DNA of 24,263 nt from Ophiothrix spiculata (lineage: Eukaryota > Echinodermata > Ophiuroidea > Amphilepidida > Ophiotrichidae), in NCBI GenBank assembly GCA_000969725.1, contig JXSR01S045748.1. One strand, 5' to 3'. The stretch's first letter is position 1; each line of letters starts with the position of its first letter. The notes beneath the pieces are model-generated. The model was not told the DNA's origin. It ran no database searches and saw only the letters and a program-made list of their open reading frames with translations. Position numbers and translations under genes: made by a program. Shown piece after piece: positions 1-12,400 of the stretch.

Positions 1-212
1 TTGAAAACTTTCCCATCAAAACTAATAGCAGATCTCAAGTTTCACTTCTAGTATTTGAAAGTGTTTAAAGATTAACTTGTAAGGTTTTATTTTGATTCTA
101 AAACCCCCTGACCTTGGTATGCCTTATCCCTTTCATAGTGCTGTGATTTAAACTGTGATGTGTGTGTAAGGTTTTTGTATATAACCCAGCGATATAAATC
201 TTTGTTATCCAG

Positions 213-410
213 ATCGGTGTAACACAACATGTATTAATGGTTCTCGGCCTGGCCGACCGTGCTATTGTACTACCCCTCCTCCTCAACTTAATATCACAGG
301 GGTCCCTAGTCCGAGTCAAGGACCAATCTCTTCTGCTACTACACCCATGAATCCTACCCCAACTCAGGGCACCCTGACTTCGGAACAAGCTTCTGAAATT
401 TCTACAATCT
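213..410 (+). CDS. HSPG2: HSPG2 exon 1 of window: Cys-rich stub and Ser/Thr/Pro linker
   Basis: The exon follows TTATCCAG and ends before GTAAGT; it is phase 1 to phase 1, 198 bp. It encodes residues 1-65. A four-cysteine stub comes first, starting [18 protein letters not shown] (spacing C-x3-C-x9-C-x-C). A tail rich in Ser, Thr, Pro and Gln follows and contains several NxT/S sequons. The stub resembles half of an EGF-like fold, but I do not recognise the domain. The tail looks like an extended O-glycosylated linker before the LDLa modules. Membership of this gene rests on the matching phase, same strand and position. The exon could also be alternatively spliced, since a symmetric 1-1 exon can be skipped without a frameshift. 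Confidence 0.72.
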
Positions 411-3400
411 GTAAGTGGTATCTACCAGCTGTGCAATTTCATATTTCTGGCTGTTCTTTCAAAAGCTTAGATTGAATATAGAAGATACAACTCTCAAAAT
501 TTGATTAAAACGTCAAAAAACTAAGAGTTAATTATCATGAATTTTTGATTAGATTTGGTCTGATTTTGATATCAACTCAAGACCTTAAACTTAATCATGA
601 AATTTTAAACAAAATAGTATACAGTCAAATTTAATACAATAGTATTTTGAGAGTTGCTATGATTGAGCACAAATTGATAGAATTAGTTTTGGGATTTATC
701 TCATAAAACATAGCTTAAAACTAATCCATTTCAAGACATTTTGCTCATTCTTGTTGTAGTGTTTTACATGCTTTTGTGATATTTTCAATCTCTGAATGAA
801 TGAATGCATTATCACATAAAATGTTGTTGTTGCAGATCACCTTGTTAACATGATGCATGAAAATGTTGTTCAACATAAAATATTGAGCTCTTTTGATGTA
901 ATTTCACCAATTCTGTTTATTAAAGCACAGACTTAAAGATCAGTAGATATGTTGTTATTGCGAAACTAATGACTTAAAAAAAGTTCTAGTCAGTTCATTT
1001 AGTAATGACTTGAAAAAAGTTCTAGTCAGTTCATTTAGTAGACATAAAGCTGGTAAGGAAAGAAGCCTTGTTTCCGCATCCATGTTACCAACAAGAGAAG
1101 ATATCATTTGTATCCCATCATGCACTGCTTTCCATGGGAATAAATGAAGTCATGTGAGTAGTTGGTGATGAAACATGCCAAAAATGCATGATTACAACAA
1201 TTATGTTTGATGTATGGATATTTCATCAATAACTACTTGTATTATTTCCTATACAAACATTCTCGTAGAAAGCAATGCATGATGGGATACTTCTGATATC
1301 TTCTCTTGTTACCAACCATCATCCATTTGTATCTCCTTGTATGTCTTGTCTCATCGCATCTTGCAGCCTTCCTCTCGTTGTATCTCCATTTATTGTCAGA
1401 CTTGTGCTATCTTGTATCTTTTTTCATCCCTTTGCAATATTTTTCCTGTTTTTCCATTTAGTCAGTTTGTATATTTAGTCAAACTAATCATTTAGCTTCT
1501 ATTGCTATATTTATTTTGTGATAAAATGTTTGTTATCGAATTGTGTTGTGAGGCATAATAATAATATAGTCGGAGCAGGGGTGTAGCATCCATGTTCAGA
1601 AGACTTTTGGGCAATCTACACGAAGTGCAGATCCAGATGCATGTGCATCTCCGCGATTTAGATGAGAGTTGTACAGCAGATCCTGGTCTTTCGCCTGTGT
1701 AGCCACATTTTATACTGCAAAGAGGCTTGCAGAGATGCGGAATCATCTGGTTTTACACTCCTGTGTAGACTCCTCTTCATGCCTTCCAATCCATCATATT
1801 TTCTGCTTTGCGGTAAAAGCCAAGATTAATGTGGAAATCAGGATGCAAAATCTCATTAGCAAATGTAACACAAATGGCACTTGGTATGTTTGAAGTGAAA
1901 GTTCACTTTGTATGTGCCTAGTGAAAGTTCACTAGGTTGAACATAACGAGGGAATGTTAAAGTAGAGCCAAAGTTGATGATCATTAAGACTGTTCACTTG
2001 TGACAGGGAAAAACATTCATATGTGAGCTGTGATATCAAAACATCAGTAATGCTGGAAGCTAGGGGATAGAGGATGATGGAGTAAGCAACTACACACAGA
2101 ATTAAGCTTTCTTTATTCAGGGTAGCTCAACATATCTTAGCTCTTTCTAATTTTAGATGTTTTATTTAGAAAAAAGTAGAAATAGCATTAATTTATGATT
2201 TTTGGAATCAACTAGATACCCATATAGCTATAACATGTAGAGATTATGCATGTATTTTTAGACTAAAATAAGTATGAAATCTAGCTCATAAGCATTGTTT
2301 TCAATTATATGACAAAATGTATAAAGTGTTTGGATTTATAGCATGAACAATGCAGTATTCAAACCATGGTTTGGAAATTCCTTGGTGATACAAAATAGTT
2401 AGAATAGAGACATTAACCCATGATGGCTTTGGGCACATTGGTAACAATTTCAACTATGATGGCCATTTATTGTGACCAGAACTCGATAATTGGAATATCA
2501 TAGCTTCATATGCAATAGCTGGCAAAGTGTGACCCCAGGATGAAATCCATAATTGGAAACATCACTACTGGTCACTCACAATTGACAATATTTATTTATA
2601 CAATATGTAAGATATGGAGTAAGGAGTTGAAAACTTCTCATGAACTCTTGAGTGACCGATAATTACTGTACCATGAAAGGGCATCTAGATGCTGGGATTG
2701 CTAGGACGGAAGTACATTTTTTATTGAAATTACATAATTATTCCTGCTAAACTCATTTTGTACAAGTTTTGAAAGATTACTAGTATAGGGCCCAACATAT
2801 TATGGATTCTGCACGAGAAGAACCATAATGTTAGTTCTTGGAAACATCTGATTTGATGATTACAGGGATGATTATTATTTGGAATTTTGATGATGTTAAT
2901 AATTTGGGATTTAAAAGCCGACAGAAAGATCGAAAGACTTCTTAGTCACCAGTTTCAATAAATACACATTCTTTTTCATTCAACCTATGTGCCAGCTCAT
3001 TTTTCAGTCATTTAAGATGTATTCATTATGAGAAATTGTCATACAAATTCTGTCGTATAAAGCACAATCAGAATTGGAATAACAAAACCCTATCGATGAC
3101 CCCAAACAAAGTTTATCAAAATACTACAAACAGAGCGTCAAGAATTGCATCTTAGAATATTGCCTTCCAGGTATTATTTGCCTGTGACAGTTTAGAATAA
3201 TCATCCAAATGTAGGAAAATTGAAATGAGGGGCTTATTTCAACAAAGAAATCCAATTTGGATCCTCTTTCTATTTTGTATGGAAAATTTTCGCTTAGCGT
3301 AATAATATTACACCAAACTTTCCAAATTTTGATAACATATGTATTGGATGTTGTGGAATTTCGGACAGATTTTTTTGATATTTGTGGTTTTGAATCTGGC

Positions 3401-6400
3401 ATTTTTACCAGGACTAATAGTGGTCATTGACCCCTTTGTCAAGAGTCAGCCATGTTGAACTTGCCTTTTTAATGCTGCCATTTATGGACTAGTGGATTTC
3501 AATAAACCTGACTTTTAATCAAATTAAGAGTTAATTTTATTCTTAATGTATTTTTGCACAAAAATAAAAGATGTCTTAAACTTTCCCTCTTTAAATATAC
3601 AATTTCAGTTTGTTAACTTTGCAGAAGAAATTGGTGGAACCCAAATTATTTGGAAAATAGTAAAAGGGTCCATTTTGATTTAAACTTCGCTGTCCATAGG
3701 AAAGATGTAGCCCCATTTTGTAATTGGATATTTACATTTTTAATAAACGCTCAAAATACAGGGAACATGGAGTCTTTAGAAATCATTGATAGCCCTCGAA
3801 ATACTCACATTATCCTTTGTCAAAGACACCTCATAATATACCCATCTACAGCGAGTGGTGCATTAAAAAATAAGTGAAATGATTGTCCATATTCTATTTA
3901 GAGCATGTACATTGAAGTGATACTTGAACTTGGTTCATATTAATTACACACTTCCCTATTGGTAGAATAAATAAACTGAATCTAACTCAAGACATAAGCA
4001 AACCAACTCTAGCTTCTGCTTCATATATAAATGAAGAGGGTTCCAGGGGTAAGTCTACATTATATTATGAAATTGATATAATCTAAATATGAGGTTTTAT
4101 ATTGGCTGATATTTTAACAAAAGTTTTTGAAAAATAATAGAAAAACCATTAGTTGTTAGTCTATCTATCATATCACAATGCCTTCTAGTACTCCGTAAAA
4201 GATGACAAGACCTTCCCATCATGCATTTCTTCCTATATGGATCTTGGAAGAATGCATGATGGGAATTTCCTGATATATTCTTTTGTACTTCATAGCTTTT
4301 GTAGTTTTAGGCAGAATAATCTAACACATAGATGCAAAGATTGAAATGGCAATACATTAATTAAAATAAGTGCTTTTATTCTTGGAAAGTTAATATACAG
4401 TATTTATCAATAAAAAAAGTAAGATTAGAAAATAAAAATAATAAAATATAAGCATTTTGGCACATACTGTATATTCCATTTTGGCAGCTTGGGTTTGTGT
4501 TTTTTTAATGTTGTCATCACTGTTTTGCATCATGTATTGTTAGCTGTTCATACTCTGCTTGATACTTGATATGATACAACCTGCATACATCTTTACATTT
4601 TCAAAGATTTGTTTCAAACATCACAACCATTAAGCATGATAGTAGTTTTGTATGGTCCACTAATATTCACTGTCAAGTTTCTCTGTTTTAAGACTAGAAA
4701 TGTGATCTAACATTTAGTCATTATATTTTACAAATGTTTGAGTCTTAGTCTGTAGGAAAGAATATCTTCAAAACTGTTAACAGTGATAGAAACAAACCCA
4801 AATGACTGGGGAGGGATACTTCAAAAAATGTGTATGCATATGTGCTGACCAGACTGAAAAATCTTAATATGTACCTATTTTGACTCAAAAACCCACCCAT
4901 CAGTATGTCAAACTTGACAGAAAAGCACCCAACTTTACTCAAATTATGTGCTCTTTGAGCTAATTTTCCAAAATACATCAAATTTAAGCAAATTGGTGTG
5001 TTATTCTCTGATGAAAACCACCTGATCGCTGTACCAAAATCTTTGAAAAACCAACTGAAAAGACAGGCACAGTATTCCCCCTTAGGCCCGAGCATCGTGT
5101 TATAATGTGCATTTATATAACATACCATTCTATGTTTATCCCAACAGTGGCACCAACCTCCCCACCGACACCAGAGGGCCCATGCCGAGCCGACCAAGCG
5201 ACGTGTCGCAACGGAGAATGCATTCCACGAGATTATATATGTGATGGTGATTACGATTGCGCAGACGGTACAGATGAGTACAGCTGCGGTACACCAGCAC
5301 CGTGTGAACCTAATGAATTCCAATGCTCTAACAAATTCTGCGCACAGAAAATCTGGCGTTGTGACGGGGATGATGATTGCGGAGATGGCTCTGACGAAAG
5401 AAATTGTCGTAAGTACTTTTTGTATAAGCCCCGGTTGAGGCATGTTGACTGAGATTTTGGCAAAATATCCTTAATTTGTAAAATCAGCTCTTTGTCTTGT
5501 TCACTTAAAAACAATATTTGACTGTAACAGATGGATAAGATTTTTTGGACATGGAGGAGGGATGATTTTGGCAAGAAAAACTCATTTTGCCAACCAGTCT
5601 TGGCTTGAAGGTTCATCAGTCAGTGAAACATATTTTGTTTGATTGCCAGACAGAGATTTTTTTATTTCAGATGCTTCAAATGATTCAGGATAATGCAGTT
5701 GTGTAAATTCAATTTTGTAATGGAACTGTACTAATTATTATTCAAATGTTACTCTAAAATGAATTAGGCTTTGTTTATCTAAAGAATGCTAGCATATAGA
5801 TATGACTGGAATTCTTGACACATAATCAATAGGTCCAAGTTTATGGTAGCTGTCCATACATTTTTAGTGTGTATCTTCTTTTTGATTTCCAGCTACTGCA
5901 GCCCCTGGTGCACCATGCAGGGCCAATGAATTCCAGTGTTTAACAGGTGACCAGTGTGTGTACAAAGCTTTCCAGTGTGATGGAGATACAGATTGTATTG
6001 ATAGGTCAGATGAGATCGGATGCTGTAAGTATGCTGTGCCTTATGTAATGGTCGTAGGGTGGGTCTGATGGAGATACCGATTGTATTGATAGGTCTGATG
6101 AGATCGGATGCTCTAAGTAATCTGTGCTTAATCCATGATCTAAATCCCATTGCACTTCATTTAAAATCTCAGTCCAAATACAACAGTCACAAACAGAGGT
6201 TATAAGCAAGGACCAAATTGCTGCCAAGGCGACGACTCTGTGGATGTACTTTGGTTTGAGATGTTAGAGGTCCCTTGTTGGAATCCTGGTGAAAACCCCT
6301 GTGTTTGAGGAGATCGGAAAAGTTAAAAATTAGTATATGGTATTATGTCATAAACTAGCCTTTTAAAACTGATCTCTATCTAAGTATTATGAATATATCC

Positions 6401-9400
6401 AGTCTAAATATGTCATAGATAGGTCAGGGATTTTATGCACGGACCAAATTGCCAATTGTTTTGAAAATCAGCAAAGCTTGTAATATGTGATATTTGTGAT
6501 ATAAATGTTATAATATTAATTTTCTCCAAAAGCTGCCCCAACTGTCATCCGTCCACCCAACACACCGGTTACTGTGACGATCGGCGATACAGTAATCTTG
6601 ACGTGCGAGGCTGTCGGTATTCCAACACCACTCATCTCATGGCGTTTGAACTGGGGACCTATTGGACTTCCACCAAGGGTAAGATTTTACGAGTTATTCA
6701 ACTTTTGTCATTTTTGATGTCAAATGTTTATTTAATATTTGTAGCTGATATTGATCTTTTCATAATATTTGTAGCTTTTATTATGTTGCGAAGTTACATC
6801 CAATTGGTAAAAGGAATCGGGCTGATTCGGAAAACTACAGTTCTGAGAAAATTGAGTTTAAAGTTTTTGTACTTAGTAAAACTTGAATGGAGAGAAGATT
6901 TGTATCTTGGTTTTTAATACACTTTTGTTATGTTTTGGATGTTGGAACCTGATTAATAGGATAGAATACACTTCAAAGATAACCTATCTGATGAAATTAG
7001 AAATTCTACCTTGGACGTGATTTTTGACACATATCATCACTATTAATCTTTTATTTCAGGTAACTACCACTAGCGTAAACGGACGCGGTGTCCTGACCAT
7101 TCAGAACGCCCAATTATCTGACTCAGGAGCCTATACATGCGAGGCCATGAATAGCAACGGCTACATCTTTGGCACGCCAGATGCCATTCTTATCGTCATA
7201 CGTAAGTTTGTTTATAGGGAAGATTTCCATTGTGCATTTGTCTTAAATAAGATGGTAGGAAAGTTGGTTTGCTGCAGAGACTGATTAGAAGTTGTGCTTT
7301 TCGAAAACAACCACAACTCCCCAGCAAAACTCATGCCACTTGTTCAAAATATGTTGAAAATATTTGATAAAAAATGCCAGTTTATATAAAAAATGATGTA
7401 AATGATGACCAATCATATAAGATCAACACCTATCAATCTTTCTGAAAGATGCAATGTCTATTGCTATGGTCTAGAATATTTAGCTATTTTGTTTGTTATG
7501 GAAGGTAAAATCTCAGAAACATGAAGTTATTCATATTGGATAAATAAATCACCTATTTAAACATGACTTTCTGATAATACTATGTTGTTTGATATCAATA
7601 GTCACAAGTTTAGCAGAGGGAAGGATTTATCTATAAAGAATTGGTCATTTTGAAGAATAATTTTGAGTAATTTCGGAAAGAGATTTATTTGACTTGTGCA
7701 GTTTTATGAAGGAATTAGATTTTGAATTACAGGTTTGTGTTGGAATTAGTTTTGTGAATTTTACTGATGGGAAATGTTTAGTGTATGTTTGAAAAGGATT
7801 AATTTTAACCATAATGCCCTAATATTTTGCCTGGTACCTAAGTATACTTGATCCGTTTTTTTGTGTAATTTTGTTTCCCAAATTATTCTGAATTAATAAA
7901 GAAACAAACAGATTTTGTTATTTAGGTTCACTTTTTGTGACATTTTGCCAACAAATCTAGGTTAATGATCAATTTTTTGTACAAACTCTAACAATTTGTG
8001 GCACTATTTTGTTACTTTTCTCTTGCAGCACCCCAAGGCCTCTGTATTGGCAACGTGTACAACAGTGAGGCTAGACTGCCATCAGAATGTGTGCAATGTT
8101 TCTGTTTCGGAATCACGGATACCTGCTCCAGCAGTGACTACTTCAGACAATCGGTATGTACTCAGCCTTGCTATTTAGTTATTTTGCCGTTTGTAAATAA
8201 GGATGATTTACTAGGCCATTAATATTAGGGCATGTTCACACATAAGAATTTTGTCGACTCATGACTATATTCTGGCTCGTGAGCCGCTCACGAACAAATT
8301 CCTAGTGTGAACGCAATTACAGAAAGTGTCTTGTTTGTGACTAAAAGTGACGCGCCACTAGCTTTAACGCGCAAGTTGCACAACTGCTAAGTTGTCTCGC
8401 TCTAGAGCCGCTCATGACTAGTCATGACTAACATGTGTGCATACGTCCTTAGTCTTATCAAGCCCGTAGCCAGGGGAGGAGCGGTGGGGCGTCACACGTC
8501 CAGATTTGGCTAGAGTCAGCCGAAAATCCACAAAAAGAACCTCTAAAACCCAAGTATACATTCTAAAGTAAACTTTTAGGCAAAAACTCCATAAAATGTT
8601 AACAAGACTAATAAACACTAAATTTGTTTAAAGTCTGTGAAAATTGACATGACAGTTGCTAAAGGTCTAGTTTTTGTAAACCTGCACCCCTCTAAAAAAT
8701 CCTAGCATAGGGCTAGAATCGTATGAATATATTTTTTTTAAAGCCTACTTCAAAGTCGTTAGTGTAGAGCCCGGGTGTAGAGATGGACCATCATCACCTT
8801 GAAATTTTACACTCACATCGGAGTTTCCTGTGGGATGCTACAGTTGTACTTTTTACAAAATATATGAATCAACAAACAATAGTATCTTTGTACACAAAAT
8901 ATGCTGTCTTTTTTTTTTCAAAAGTACAGCCATTTAGGTTTAGAGTCTTACTGAGAATATTTACATGTTCCAAGTTCACATTTTTATACTTTTAAAAAGA
9001 GTCCCAGTTGTAAAATGTCAATCAAGTATAAAAGACTATTTTGAAACCCGAAATAATAAATGGGCCAATTAAATACTCTCCAGAGGCTATGAGTCTTCAA
9101 ATATAACAATCTGCAAATTGTGAGAAAGATGAGGATAGTGACATATTTATGTAAATAAAAAGAAATTGCGGCTTTGGGGCATTTGAAAATTTAGACTATG
9201 TTTATATAGATTTATTTACATATGTCAGCTGGCATTTGAAACATTTGCAACTTTTGTATGTGGAAGTAGTAAATTCATACCCAGTTTAGTCTGATAATTG
9301 GTTAAGTGTTTAGGACCACCTAGGGTGCTGTAAAATAGCATGTATCAGTACTATTTTGGAAATAAATAGGACAATGACATTGAATTGTATTGGCATAAGG

Positions 9401-12400
9401 GGATTGAAATCTGTTCTTAACCCTGGATGTTACCAAACAACAACAATTATCAGTGTAGAAAAAGAAGATACACTGTCAGAGATGAATGACTCATTAAGGG
9501 TGTGAGAGGTCCCCCTTTTCCTCATTTTTTGCTTTTAAATGATAACAATTTTAGCTAGAGGGCCCTCCCAGATGGTGTCTCCCCTTTCCACCTCTTTATT
9601 TCTGGATATGGATAATATGGATAGTAAGAGATCAAAATAGTTTTACATTTTTGTCACATTTTCATATGCATTCTTGTCATTCTTTTGGTGAGGATTTTGT
9701 CGTTTTGCAGCTTTTACCGCTTTGAAAAATTTTGACACTTTGCTTGGTGCCAGTATAGTATTTAATATATCTGGTGGTTGTTTTGGCTGCCCTGACAACA
9801 AGAAGCAACAAGATTTGACAAAAGAAATGTCAAGCAGTGGTAAAAGATGCAAGGCAATGGGAGCTCATATAAAACAAGCTTTAGGCCTCAGTCTCAAGTT
9901 AATGTTAACAACAATCAAATATGTTGATGTTTGAAATGTATGTATTTTGAAATCCCTATAAGCCAGCTTTAAGTATGTATATTTCCAGACTGTATTGTTT
10001 AAAAAAGAAATGCTTTGATATTAAAAAAATTCTGAGCGGTAGGTCCCTGGAACAGATTCAACGATGTGAAACAAGCTTATTTTTTCTCAGGATAATATAA
10101 ACACCCTAGGGCAATATGAATGGTAACATTGTTATATTCCTGGTTGTGTTACATGATGTCTTGATTTCTGATATGTTTTGTTCCATTATATCTTGATAGA
10201 ATGTAATCCAGTTTGAAGATCCTCGTGATACCAAAGGGATTGAGTTTGTCACCTATGTAGACTCCGTTGAAGACCCTGCTCCAGTCGATAGCTACTTCTT
10301 ACAGGTTGATCCCAGCCGTGATGAACTCTACGTCCTACAACCCGCTGAACGCCTACCAGCTGGTGATTATTACTGGTCAGCAGGGCCTACATTCAGTGGA
10401 CATCAGGTGGGTAGTGTCACAGGTTAAAGATGTGTAAGATTGATAGGTCAAAGGTCAATTTGATTCGATGTACCAAAGTCAAAATATATGTGGGATGGTA
10501 TCAAAGATGGATTAGGTTAGTGTCATACAGATAGTTATCTCCTAAGTAACTGGTTCATGCATGGTCATTGATAAAATGGCATTAGTAGCACCTGTTTGTG
10601 TGCTGATCATATTTCAATCAAGGTTCAAACTTTTAAGCATGAACCAGTTTGAATTGATGATAAGAATTCAAAAGTCAAGTTATATATGTCTTGATTTACT
10701 TTTGTATGTGACAGTATTGTTTCGGCCAACTTTTTCATGGTTGCATGATCAAATATTTCTATACCATTTTAGTTTCTCTTTGAATTTGTTTAGAAGAACT
10801 TTTGAACTTTCCAGCTGTCTGATCCTATTCATTTCAACAATATCTGTTCATGCCATGTACTATTGCAATAAAATCGCCATTATGTTATCATTTTTATCCA
10901 ATTTTTGTGTCACAATGTTAAACCTATGTTGCTTTTCAATTTTAACAAACTGTATGACATTTTAACATGATAATACATGGTAGAATTACCTTTTCATACA
11001 GGATTTTTACAAAAAAAATTAAACGCAACAAAAAAGAACTTTGTGGAGATGCATAAATAGTTTCCCTCAATTAATATTCAAATCTGTGATAGGAATGTAA
11101 ACTTTAATTTTCTACCGAGTAGTTTTGAATAGGTACAAAGATTCAATTAGTTTCATGTAGGTTAGTAATAACAAGGTGTCGCTATAAACAGAAAGTGTTA
11201 TGTGGGGGTTTAACAGGCAAATCTGGAATGTAGCTTTCTGTGAAAGAAAACTTTTGTTGAGTTGACATTTTAATTCAGAATGAATGCAATTTTCAGGTAG
11301 CAAGTACATTGAAGGGAGTAGTTTTAAAAAACCTTAAAACCTTGTACTTTATAACTTTGATCAAAACAAATTGTCCTTCTTTTTTTCGGGGGGGGGGGGA
11401 GAATTGGTGGTGGAGAGGCAGGGATATAAGGACTGGGGTGATATATGTAAGATCCCAAATCTGGAAAATAATTGACCTTTTATGCATTTGTAGTGAAATA
11501 TGAATAAATATGAATATGAATACATTCAAAAAAAAAAAAAACACCTTCAAATCATTTAGGACTATCGTCTGCATGCACATGACTGAAAATTGAACTGTAT
11601 TTTCATATTTGTCGTTGTTGCAGTTGAATGCGTATGGTGGTTTCTTGGAATATACTGTGAGATACAGCTATGGGGACAACTCCTTCCCAGTGGATACTAA
11701 ACAAGACCTCATTCTCAAGGTACGTGTGTTGAAGAACTACTATTGCTTCTGGCAGTAATTTGTGAATGTGAGCATTAGCCGGGACCGTCACACCTTGAAA
11801 ATGTATGCTAGCGTGGGAGACTGCTGTGTGAATACTACCGTCTATGCGCTCATAAATTAAATCTACAAACAATAGAAACATTAATGGTTTTATCGGTCAT
11901 CTTTGGTAATGTTCAAAATGACAAGAAACATGGAGAAATTCTGCATGTGAATCAAGCCAACTGGCTCAACAACTTACGGTGTGTAATTGAAATTTTGGTT
12001 CTAGCCGATGAATTGGTCAATAAAATTGGGTATTTGTAAAATTTTTATGCATTAATAATTAAAATATGAAGATTTTTAACATAGATGCCGCTGAGTATGT
12101 CCTTAACATTTACCAAGTTCTTTTTTGAGCTACTGTCTATCACATTCAGTGAGATATATTTTCTTTGGTGTAAGCATGTAAGTGCTATTAGCAGTAAATC
12201 ATTTGATTATGTATTTGACTTTTGTTGAGTATTATTTTGCTTGTGTGCCCTTAAAATATAAAAAAGTCAAACTGCACCAACGTACCTTCTGAATTTGGAG
12301 CAATATTTTGATTCTTTTGATTTTTGTTTTCCATACAGGGTAATGGTATTACCATATCATACAAGTTTGAAGATAATGCAGCACCTAACCAGTACAATGA

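Larger units (their letters stand above)
411..5147 (+). other. Intron 1 (4,737 bp)
   Basis: GTAAGT donor and CCAACAG acceptor, phase 1. AT-rich and without a supportable gene. I looked for a further LDLa exon (the pattern CDG..DC.D.SDE on the + strand) and saw none. It contains an inverted repeat at 488-656, a 36 bp tandem duplication at 967-1038, a foldback element at 1090-1310, twin hairpins at 1893-1935, an eroded inverted repeat at about 3020-3855 and a small foldback at 4213-4265. The remainder shows nothing I can name. Confidence 0.85.
8154..10199 (+). other. Intron 6 (2,046 bp)
   Basis: GTATGT donor, TTGATAG acceptor, phase 0. Two adjacent inverted-repeat elements lie at 8234-8450 and 8461-8714. 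From 8715 to 10199 the sequence is AT-rich with short chance ORFs (for example 9722-9934) that show no recognisable domain. Confidence 0.85.

Noticed and set aside
98-388. 96-codon open frame on the minus strand
   Set aside because: Shadow of exon 1 and its intron flank; low-complexity and without a domain.
4745-5443. 232-codon open frame on the minus strand
   Set aside because: It lies antisense to exon 2; the sense strand codes two perfect LDLa modules there. The translated minus frame shows no domain.
9722-9934. 70-codon open frame with CFGC motif in intron 6
   Set aside because: No recognisable domain, no splice context and no homologue I can name.
10561-10965. 134-codon open frame on the + strand, hydrophobic
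   Set aside because: It sits inside intron 7 in T-rich sequence; the hydrophobicity follows from the base composition, and no domain or family pattern is visible.
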